The notes under the pieces are model-generated. The model was not told the origin of the DNA. It did no database searches and saw nothing but the letters and a program-made list of their open reading frames with translations. Position numbers and translations under genes: made by a program. Of a DNA stretch of 10,118 nt, positions 1 to 5,292 are shown piece after piece (positions within the stretch are counted from its first letter, which is position 1; each line of letters starts with the position of its first letter). Origin of the DNA: an uncultured Treponema sp. (GTDB taxonomy: Bacteria > Spirochaetota > Spirochaetia > Treponematales > Treponemataceae); contig CAMAFU010000043.1 in the NCBI GenBank assembly GCA_945833725.1, positions 1-10,118 on the forward strand, in the 5' to 3' direction.

Positions 1-15
1 ATTGAAAAATAAGCC

Positions 16-43
16 TTTTTTTATAAAAAAATTTATAAAAAAA
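16..43. repeat. All-AT perfect inverted repeat
   Basis: A 12-base arm at 16-27 (seven T followed by ATAAA) is perfectly complementary to 32-43, with a 4-base AAAA loop. There is no GC pair in the stem, so it would be a weak RNA hairpin; a GCC flanks the right arm at 44-46. It could be the tail of a terminator for a gene left of the window, or a DNA-level cruciform or protein site. The palindrome is seen directly; its role is not known. Confidence 0.45.
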
Positions 44-81
44 GCCACAAAATTGTAAAATCATGGTAAAATAATTGTAAA

Positions 82-163
82 GGAAGTTCATTAACTCCAT
101 TTGCTGCAATGCCACATCTGGGCATTAAATCCACAATTCACCGCAGCAATGATTTTTACTTCC
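82..163 (+). other. Nested inverted repeats around the micro-ORF start (possible RNA structure)
   Basis: Three nested arm pairs occur in order: GGAAGT 82-87 with ACTTCC 158-163; TTGCTGC 101-107 with GCAGCAA 143-149; and AATGCC 108-113 with GGCATT 121-126 (7-base loop). The two inner stems abut at 107/108 and could stack. The middle stem can be lengthened by CA 98-99 with TG 150-151 across a bulged T100. The ATG at 109 falls in the innermost stem. This could be a regulatory leader fold or a small structured RNA. The complementarity is seen; that it folds in the cell is inference. Confidence 0.3.
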
Positions 164-219
164 CGCATAACAAAAAGTTCCGGAGAGAATGTACATATCC
201 ATTGGGAGGTGCGATATGA
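109..219 (+). CDS. Possible micro-ORF (36 aa) overlapping the next small gene
   Basis: This short reading frame runs from ATG 109 to TGA 217-219. Its predicted peptide is basic and polar (MPHLGIKST at the start, YPLGGAI at the end) with no signal peptide or membrane segment. The stop overlaps the start of the 44-aa ORF at 216 in an ATGA arrangement, the usual geometry for translational coupling. No Shine-Dalgarno sequence sits in front of its own ATG: the nearest, AGGAAG at 81-86, is 22 bases away. The start codon also lies inside a potential RNA stem, so translation could depend on folding. I do not recognise the peptide. It may be a leader peptide, the 5' half of a split gene, or a chance frame; the case rests mainly on the overlap. 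Confidence 0.3.
   Translation: MPHLGIKSTIHRSNDFYFPHNKKFRRECTYPLGGAI
204..210 (+). promoter_or_regulatory. Strong Shine-Dalgarno sequence GGGAGGT
   Basis: GGGAGGT ends 5 bases before the ATG at 216. It is among the best ribosome-binding sites in the window and far better than the one before era. It is the main reason to believe that the 44-aa frame at 216 is translated. It lies within the last codons of the upstream micro-ORF, as expected for coupled translation. Confidence 0.6.
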
Positions 220-350
220 ATACATTTAAAATCGTAGAGAACATTTCGGATCTGGAATTCATTAACCTTCAGAAAAACGGCTGGATTCTTGTCTGCGTAG
301 ACAGCATTTATCCACAAAAACTCGTTTACAGATTTGTTCGAGCTTGGTAA
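216..350 (+). CDS. Small protein of 44 aa, function unknown
   Basis: The frame runs from ATG 216 to TAA 348-350, with a near-ideal Shine-Dalgarno (204-210) and a hairpin terminator beginning 11 bases after the stop, so it has the layout of a complete small gene. The peptide begins MNTFKIVENISDLEF and contains NGWILVCVD and KLVYRFVRAW. The pattern of a short strand, a helix, then a GW-hydrophobic strand and a final basic strand recalls small DUF4177/DUF1737-like domains, where a GWEL(V) motif precedes a last strand. That resemblance is loose and was judged by eye. There is no signal peptide or transmembrane segment. It overlaps the preceding micro-ORF by 4 bases. Confidence 0.55.
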   Translation: MNTFKIVENISDLEFINLQKNGWILVCVDSIYPQKLVYRFVRAW

Positions 351-360
351 GGTTTATGGC

Positions 361-408
361 AAACGAGGTTGTCTAATAATTTTTTTAGGGGCAGCCTCGT
401 TTATCTTT
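361..408 (+). terminator. Hairpin terminator after the small ORF
   Basis: The 13-base arm 361-373 (AAACGAGGTTGTC) pairs with 390-402 (GGCAGCCTCGTTT), with two G-U wobbles. Further pairing of TAA 374-376 with TTA 385-387 is possible across a GG bulge. A modest T-rich tail follows (to 408). This probably ends the micro-ORF transcript and separates it from era. The tail is weak for a classical intrinsic terminator. Confidence 0.6.
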
Positions 409-451
409 CTCCTCTGTTTAAATTTTATGTCAAATCAATTATGCTTCTACT

Positions 452-1381
452 ATGACAGATAACAAAACAATTACACCGCCAACCGAAAACAACACCTTAA
501 AAACAGCTCTTGTAACAATAATAGGCAGACCTTCCGCAGGTAAATCAACTTTTTTAAATACTGCTGCCGGCGAAATGATCAGCATTGTCAGTGCCGTTCC
601 CCAGACAACACGCAATGCAATTCGCGGAATCGTAAACACATCTTTAGGGCAGCTGGTTTTTGTAGACACTCCAGGGTATCACGAATCAGAAAAAAAAATG
701 AACCTTCGGATGAGGAACATTGTTGCCGACCAGCTGGAATCTTCCGACTGCATTTTGTACCTTATCGATTCAACAAGACCGTGCGGCGATGAAGAAAAAC
801 TTATTTCCAATCTTCTTAAAGGGCACGAAACAAAACTTGTTGCAGCAGTAAATAAATCAGACGATTCATTATCTAAGCCGGAAAATGCCATGATGTTTTT
901 GCAAAAAGAACTTCCCCTCCTTCCTCAGGAACGAATTTTTACAATTTCTGCAAAAAACGATCAGGGTATAAACGATGTATTAAAATCCCTTTACAGCCTG
1001 TCCCCTACAGCCCCGCAACTGTACCCGGAAGAATTTTATACAGATCAGGAAGTAGAGTTCCGTATTGCAGAAATTATCCGGGAGCAGGCAATAAACCGTC
1101 TGGAACAGGAACTTCCCCACTGCCTTTATGTGCAAATTTCCGATTTAGAACAAAAATCACCGTCAAGAATGTGGTGCCGGGCGTTTATCTGCGTAGAAAA
1201 AGACAGCCAGAAAGGAATCGTAATCGGCAAAAATGCATCCCTTATAAAAACAATACGAATTGAATCAATAAAAAAACTCAGAAAAATATTTGACTACAAA
1301 ATTGATTTAGATTTACAGGTAAAAGTTGATAAAAACTGGCGGCAGAACGACATACGGCTCAACAAAATTTTTAATTCATAA
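452..1381 (+). CDS. era: GTPase Era
   Basis: Era is a GTP-binding protein that docks near the 3' end of 16S rRNA and helps mature and assemble the small ribosomal subunit. The 309 residues match the usual length of about 300. The G domain shows G1 GRPSAGKS (25-32), a G2 region with QTTR (51-54), G3 DTPG (72-75), G4 NKSD (134-137) and G5 SAK (166-168). A C-terminal KH domain follows, with QKGIVIGKNASLIK at about 253-266. Two signatures are diverged: the P-loop has S-A where most Eras have N-V, and the KH loop reads GKNA where GKGG is typical. An extra N-terminal tail of about 18 polar residues precedes the first strand. No clear Shine-Dalgarno is visible before ATG 452; the start was chosen as the first ATG of the open frame. 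It seems to stand alone, between a terminator and an independent promoter. Confidence 0.95.
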   Translation: MTDNKTITPPTENNTLKTALVTIIGRPSAGKSTFLNTAAGEMISIVSAVPQTTRNAIRGIVNTSLGQLVFVDTPGYHESEKKMNLRMRNIVADQLESSDCILYLIDSTRPCGDEEKLISNLLKGHETKLVAAVNKSDDSLSKPENAMMFLQKELPLLPQERIFTISAKNDQGINDVLKSLYSLSPTAPQLYPEEFYTDQEVEFRIAEIIREQAINRLEQELPHCLYVQISDLEQKSPSRMWCRAFICVEKDSQKGIVIGKNASLIKTIRIESIKKLRKIFDYKIDLDLQVKVDKNWRQNDIRLNKIFNS

Positions 1382-1422
1382 TTCCACAGACAGTTTTCAG
1401 GCAAAGTTTTTATAAAGAAATT

Positions 1423-1451
1423 TTGACAATTTTAATTTCTCATGTTATATT
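1423..1451 (+). promoter_or_regulatory. Sigma-70 type promoter with extended -10
   Basis: A consensus -35 TTGACA (1423-1428) is separated by exactly 17 bases from a -10 TATATT (1446-1451). A TG one base upstream of the -10 (1443-1444) adds an extended -10 element. Transcription should start near 1458. This is the clearest promoter in the window. It fires into a short terminated unit upstream of the tatD-family gene. Confidence 0.8.
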
Positions 1452-1457
1452 CTATAC

Positions 1458-1531
1458 GATAACATTTACACAGTTAGAGTTTCAGTTTTTGAAAACTTCT
1501 GCACCGAAAAAGCGCAGAAGCCTTTTTTTTT
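1458..1531 (+). ncRNA. Putative short RNA or attenuated leader (about 70 nt)
   Basis: The stretch lies between a consensus promoter (1423-1451) and an intrinsic terminator (1496-1531), so a discrete transcript of roughly 70 nt is predicted. It has no start codon with a ribosome-binding site. An AGTTTT/AAAACT inverted repeat (1484-1489 with 1492-1497) shares two bases with the left arm of the terminator, so the two hairpins could compete, as in an attenuator. It may be a free small RNA, or the regulated leader of the tatD-family gene starting at 1713. I recognise no known RNA family. The ends are inferred from the promoter and terminator only. Confidence 0.5.
1496..1531 (+). terminator. Intrinsic terminator of the short RNA
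   Basis: CTTCTGC (1496-1502) pairs perfectly with GCAGAAG (1514-1520) around an 11-base loop, with one extra inner C-G pair possible. CC and then nine T (1523-1531) follow. This is a standard stem plus U-tract intrinsic terminator. Confidence 0.8.
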
Positions 1532-1563
1532 CATAAGGAGTTCTTGCCAGCAGTTTTTACTGT

Positions 1564-1680
1564 TTAATATGCAGGTTCAAAAACATAAAACTCAAGCTGA
1601 TAACCATCGGGCTGTCCGGCTTTAATTCCTGGGGTGGGGAATCCGGATTCTCTCTCTTCCTGAATTTTTATGGACAGCGT
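1564..1680 (-). pseudogene. Possible minus-strand gene remnant (C-terminal fragment)
   Basis: The minus strand is open for 38 codons between a TGA (1681-1683) and a TAA (1564-1566). The reading looks protein-like: it includes ESGFPTPGIKAGQ and then PDGYQLEFYVFEPAY at the C-terminus. It has no start codon in this frame. An ATG in another frame (1682-1684) would join it if the GA dinucleotide run near 1650-1657 carried one more unit. The PDGYQLEFY segment is faintly like the last strand of VOC/glyoxalase-type domains, which is too little for a call. The + strand is also open here (1537-1707) without a start codon, so chance is possible. The rest of 1382-1712 holds the promoter and short RNA unit, plus an inverted repeat GCTGTCC 1611-1617 / GGACAGC 1672-1678. 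Confidence 0.25.
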
Positions 1681-1712
1681 TCATCTATTTATCTTTTTCG
1701 GAAGTTTTAGCC

Positions 1713-2495
1713 ATGCAGTTTTTTGATACTCATGCCCACATCGGGCTTATTTACGATGATCCTATTGAACAATTACGCGTAATTCAGCAGGCAAGGCAGG
1801 CTGGAGTTCACCGTATTGTAAGCATCAATAATTCTCTTCACGACTTTAAAAAAGTCTATCCAAACATTAAAGCCATTCCAGGTGTATACCATGCTGTTGG
1901 CGTTGCCCCTTCGGAAGTAATGGCTCCTGGCAGAGACTGGATTCAAACAATCGAAGAAAGCCTTACCCTTCCAAATGTAGTTGCCGTAGGCGAAACAGGC
2001 CTTGATTACTGCAAACAGTTCGGAAGCCAGCGTCTTCAAATGGAAATGTTCATTACTCAACTGGAAATTGCAGAAAAACACGGTCTTCCTGTAATAATCC
2101 ACAACAGAGATGCCGGCAAAGATGTTTTTGATGTTCTTAAAGAGCGTATTCCAAGTGCCGGAGCAATTCTGCACTGTTACAGCGAAAATGCAGGTTACGC
2201 AAAAAAATGTCTTGAAGCAGGTCTTAATGTATACTTTTCTTTTGCAGGAAACCTTACATACAGAAATGCAAGAAACCTTCACGAAACTGTCCTGAATATT
2301 CCTCACGACAGAATTCTTATCGAAACAGAAAGTCCTTTTATGATTCCGGCAGAATTCCGGGAACGAAAAAGAACTATGCCTGCATATCTTCCTTCCACAG
2401 CAAAATTCCTTGCAGAAATGCTTGAAGTTCCTTTGGAAGATTTAAGCCGCCAGCTTTGGACAAACAGCTGTAAAATTTTTAATCTTCCAGAGTAG
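1713..2495 (+). CDS. TatD-family metal-dependent hydrolase (putative DNase)
   Basis: TatD-family proteins are TIM-barrel metallohydrolases; characterised members are 3'-5' exonucleases linked to DNA repair or quality control in the cytoplasm. The 260 residues match the family length. Metal-site landmarks are present: DTHAH (H7 and H9), GETGLDY with E94, VIIHNRDA with H130, and ILHCYSE with H154. The last conserved motif reads IETESPFMIP (203-212), so the acidic metal or catalytic residue is E206, where the family normally has Asp (ETDSP). The GxHP motif near residue 65 reads GVAP, losing a common histidine. The ATG at 1713 gives the canonical N-terminus MQFFDTHAH, but no clear Shine-Dalgarno precedes it. 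The gene lies downstream of the short RNA unit, which may be its leader. Confidence 0.9.
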   Translation: MQFFDTHAHIGLIYDDPIEQLRVIQQARQAGVHRIVSINNSLHDFKKVYPNIKAIPGVYHAVGVAPSEVMAPGRDWIQTIEESLTLPNVVAVGETGLDYCKQFGSQRLQMEMFITQLEIAEKHGLPVIIHNRDAGKDVFDVLKERIPSAGAILHCYSENAGYAKKCLEAGLNVYFSFAGNLTYRNARNLHETVLNIPHDRILIETESPFMIPAEFRERKRTMPAYLPSTAKFLAEMLEVPLEDLSRQLWTNSCKIFNLPE

Positions 2496-2496
2496 T

Positions 2497-2576
2497 CTGG
2501 GGGCGTTGCGGGGGTTTCCCCCGCTAGAAGGGGTAGCGAGCAACAAAGTGCGAGCGAGGGGAAGGCTTTCCCCTCC
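2497..2576. repeat. GC-rich palindromic intergenic element
   Basis: Directly after the tatD-family stop comes a block much richer in G and C than its surroundings. It contains a perfect hairpin GCGGGGG-TTT-CCCCCGC (2508-2524), a spacer with GCGAGC and GCGAGCG, and a second hairpin GAGGGGAA-GGCT-TTCCCCTC (2556-2575). The composition and double-hairpin layout suggest a dispersed intergenic repeat; I recall similar blocks in treponeme genomes but cannot prove it from one copy. Reading frames through it on the minus strand look like translated repeat, not protein. Confidence 0.5.
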
Positions 2577-2586
2577 TTTATTTTTT
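2556..2586 (+). terminator. Terminator after the tatD-family gene
   Basis: An 8-bp GC-rich stem (2556-2563 with 2568-2575, loop of 4) is followed by a T-rich run at 2577-2586 broken by one A. This is a convincing intrinsic terminator, so the next gene probably has its own promoter or depends on readthrough. I see no good promoter in the 28 bases between them. Confidence 0.7.
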
Positions 2587-2614
2587 ATATGTTTTTTAGC
2601 CGGAGTGTCTGTTT

Positions 2615-3652
2615 TTGGAACTTTTTCATCCTGTAAAAATCGGTAATTTAAATTTAAACGGCAATATTTTTCTTGCTCCAATGGCAGATTATTCTGATGC
2701 CAGTTACCGCTCCGTGTGTTTTAAATGCGGAGTTGATTTTACATACACGGAACTAATAAGTTCTGAAGCCCTTGTACGAAACAATCAAAAAACTTTTTTA
2801 ATGCTTGAAAGAGGTGCCGAAGAAGCCTATGCCGTTCAAATTTTCGGTTCTTCCCCGGAAACTATGGCTCAGGCAGCGAGAGTTGTTTTGGAAAAATCAA
2901 GTTGTGAGTGCATTGACATTAACTGCGGTTGTCCTGTTCCAAAAGTAACTAAAACCGGGGCTGGCAGCGTTCTTACAAGAGAGCCGGAAAAACTTTACGA
3001 AATTACAAAAGCCGTTGTGGATGCCGTTCAAAATTTCAGCGGTTTCAGAAAAGACAAAAACGGCATTTTGCGTCCTTACGATTCTCCTGTTCCTGTTACG
3101 GTAAAAATTCGTTCAGGCTGGGACAGCAAACACATTACCTTTTTGGATTGTGCTCAGTCTGCCCTTTCGGCTGGGGCGGCGGCTATTGCCCTTCATGCAA
3201 GAACAACTGCTCAGGGTTACGGCGGAAATGCAGATTGGTCTCAAATCCGTTCCCTTGTTGATTTTGTAAATGGCAGAATTCCTGTTTTTGGTAACGGCGA
3301 TATAAAAACTCCTCAGGATGCCTTTAATATGCTCAAAGAAACAGGATGCGACGGCATTATGATTGGCAGGGCTGCTCAGGGCAATCCGTTTATTTTCCGA
3401 AAAATTAAAGAATTCCTTTTAACTGGAAATGTTCCGGAAATTTCCCTTAAAGAAAGCATTTCCATGGGGTTTGAAGAATTCAACCTCCTTATAAAAGCTG
3501 TAGGTGAACATAATGCGTGCATGAAAATGAGGGGGCGGTTCAGCAGCTATATACGGGGGTTTGACGGTGCAAAAGAACTGCGTCAAAAACTTGTTCAGGC
3601 CTGTACAAAAGCGGATTTTGAGCGGATTCTGTTTACCGAAGCCGGATTGTAA
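2615..3652 (+). CDS. dus: tRNA-dihydrouridine synthase (Dus family)
   Basis: Dus enzymes are FMN-dependent and use NAD(P)H to reduce uridine to dihydrouridine in the D-loop of tRNAs. The 345 residues fit the family. Visible landmarks are the barrel entry LAPMADYSD (20-28), QIFGSSPE (75-82), NCGCP (103-107) with the catalytic cysteine at C106, VTVKIRSGWD (161-170), HART (194-197), GNGDI (226-230) and the phosphate-binding IGRAAQGNP (250-258). A polar stretch at about 139-158 looks like a small insertion. The start is a TTG at 2615: it gives the family N-terminus (ELFHPVKIG), follows GGAG (2602-2605) by 9 bases, and no ATG or GTG lies between it and the in-frame TAG at 2597. The motifs resemble the DusB/NifR3 group, but the subtype is uncertain. 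Confidence 0.93.
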   Translation: MELFHPVKIGNLNLNGNIFLAPMADYSDASYRSVCFKCGVDFTYTELISSEALVRNNQKTFLMLERGAEEAYAVQIFGSSPETMAQAARVVLEKSSCECIDINCGCPVPKVTKTGAGSVLTREPEKLYEITKAVVDAVQNFSGFRKDKNGILRPYDSPVPVTVKIRSGWDSKHITFLDCAQSALSAGAAAIALHARTTAQGYGGNADWSQIRSLVDFVNGRIPVFGNGDIKTPQDAFNMLKETGCDGIMIGRAAQGNPFIFRKIKEFLLTGNVPEISLKESISMGFEEFNLLIKAVGEHNACMKMRGRFSSYIRGFDGAKELRQKLVQACTKADFERILFTEAGL

Positions 3653-3708
3653 TATCAGGCAAATTCCTTCCCTTGTAAAAAATCATCAGAAATTTTATAG
3701 TTTTTGTA

Positions 3709-5292
3709 ATGGGAATTTTCGACTTTTTTACAAACATTTTTGAATCCATTTTTAAAAGTTCTTCTCCAGAATTTAAAAAAAAGCAGGCACTTCAAAAAAT
3801 CGACAGCGAACTAAAAAAAATTCAACCTTCTGTCTATAAATCGGGAATGTTGCAGCCAAATTTTCCTGAGCTTTTCAGAATTTTGTACGAAAATACCGCC
3901 CCCATCGAAAAAATTTTATCGGCAACAGTTTCCAGTCAGGATGTAAAAGTCAATTATTTTTACGAGAGAAAGCTTTTTACCACAGGTTTTTCCCCCGCCG
4001 ATCAGGAAAAACTAGAAAACCTTACATACGATCACAGAAAATCAGAAGCACTGGACTCCGACCTTTCACTGTCAAAAGTAATGGAATCCCAGCACCATAC
4101 ACTGGATTTTCTTATAAGGCAGATTAACACTCAGGAATTCATTAGAATTGATGAAATTATTGGGAGTCTCCAGCAATTAACTGATATATGCCGTTTTAAT
4201 TATCTGTCTATAATCCATAACTTCGACCCCGAATACAACGGTTTTTCAATGTCGGAAAAGCCCAATTTTGTAAGTTGTGTTCCGTCGCCTTTGGGCAACA
4301 GTCTTCAGGATTTCTACTATATTACTGCAAACTTTAAAATGACCTCATCCCTTGCAAATGCAGTTCTGGCTCTTGAACAGCTTAGAACAGGAAAGTCCGT
4401 GCCTCAGGAACAGACTGAAAAATATATGGAATGTCTTAAAAAAATAAATTCCGTTCTTTCAAAATATTTAACCCCCGATTTACTAAAAAAAGTCATTATT
4501 CTTGCAAAAAAAGAACCGGAGTTTTCTGTGCAAACAGCGTCCTACAACATCAACGCAAGGCAAAGATATGTTCAATACCTACAGCAAAAATTTGATTCCG
4601 ATACCAGCCGTATAAAAACAGAAATAAAAGACAACTACATTTCCGTAGAATTAAAAAACCTTTTTAACGAAGAACCGCTTCTTGAATTAAACGGATACAA
4701 TTCTTCAACAAATAAAAAACTCCGGGGAAACTGCAATACGCTTTTCAACTGGATTATGCCTCTGGAAATAATAAAAACATTCATGGCAAAGTTCTTTGAT
4801 GATGATATAAAAAACCTGCTTAACGATATTGTAATTGAAGGTTTTTTCAACACACCAACTTACAAAACCGATTTTTCATCAACTGTATATGCCTGTCTGG
4901 AACTTCCGGAAAAACTGGAAAATTTTGAAGATTCTTTTAACCGCGAAAAAGAAAATGATCAGGCAATTTTAGAAAGTTACATTCAGGACAGCCACAAAGA
5001 CAGCGATTTTTCTAAAAAACTTTCTTCTTTTGTCGATAACATAAATGGGCAGGCAAAACAGCTTGTTCAGGACATAAGCACAATTTTCTTTAGTCTTTAC
5101 AGACAGCTGGAAGAACTGCTTATTGATGCAAAAAAGACGAAACCAGACATGGTTTCCAACATAAAGGTTCTTCTTACATCTTCAAGAAACAGGGATCGCT
5201 CAAACAAACTGGAACTTCAGTTTGAAAAGTGGACAGGCTTTCTTGAAATAATGAAAAACTACGCTATTATCGGGGAAGTAAAACGAAAATGA
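3709..5292 (+). CDS. Uncharacterised 527-aa protein, translationally linked to a diguanylate cyclase
   Basis: I do not recognise this family with confidence; it may belong to a spirochaete-restricted family of unknown function. The sequence is predominantly helical and charged, with no signal peptide or transmembrane span. The N-terminus (MGIFDFFTNIFESIFKS) could form an amphipathic helix that touches the membrane. Residues about 20-50 and 240-310 are rich in Lys, Glu and Gln, with coiled-coil-like stretches. I see no nucleotide-binding or metal motif. It begins 56 bases after dus without a clear Shine-Dalgarno. Its TGA overlaps the ATG of the GAF-GGDEF gene by 4 bases, so the two are probably made together. 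That coupling, and the rhomboid gene right behind, hint at a signalling or envelope partner role; this is inference from context only. Confidence 0.85.
   Translation: MGIFDFFTNIFESIFKSSSPEFKKKQALQKIDSELKKIQPSVYKSGMLQPNFPELFRILYENTAPIEKILSATVSSQDVKVNYFYERKLFTTGFSPADQEKLENLTYDHRKSEALDSDLSLSKVMESQHHTLDFLIRQINTQEFIRIDEIIGSLQQLTDICRFNYLSIIHNFDPEYNGFSMSEKPNFVSCVPSPLGNSLQDFYYITANFKMTSSLANAVLALEQLRTGKSVPQEQTEKYMECLKKINSVLSKYLTPDLLKKVIILAKKEPEFSVQTASYNINARQRYVQYLQQKFDSDTSRIKTEIKDNYISVELKNLFNEEPLLELNGYNSSTNKKLRGNCNTLFNWIMPLEIIKTFMAKFFDDDIKNLLNDIVIEGFFNTPTYKTDFSSTVYACLELPEKLENFEDSFNREKENDQAILESYIQDSHKDSDFSKKLSSFVDNINGQAKQLVQDISTIFFSLYRQLEELLIDAKKTKPDMVSNIKVLLTSSRNRDRSNKLELQFEKWTGFLEIMKNYAIIGEVKRK

Noticed and set aside
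1544..1567. AAGGAG (1535-1540) followed by a TTG frame
   Set aside because: Only seven codons before TAA and too short a spacing (3 bases); not a plausible gene.
1569..1625. 18-aa ORF starting ATG 1569
   Set aside because: No ribosome-binding site and too short; there is no support beyond an ATG.
1601..1680. tRNA or known small RNA (SRP, 6S) in the tatD upstream region
   Set aside because: No cloverleaf, no SRP Alu/GGAAG-type loop, and no long 6S-like duplex could be laid out by eye.
1773..2306. 177-aa open frame on the minus strand
   Set aside because: It lies wholly opposite the tatD-family gene, whose motifs are unmistakable. The minus reading is Cys/Phe-rich with no recognisable domain.
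2442..2681. 79-aa minus-strand frame through the palindromic element
   Set aside because: It overlaps the ends of two real genes, and its middle is translated hairpin sequence.
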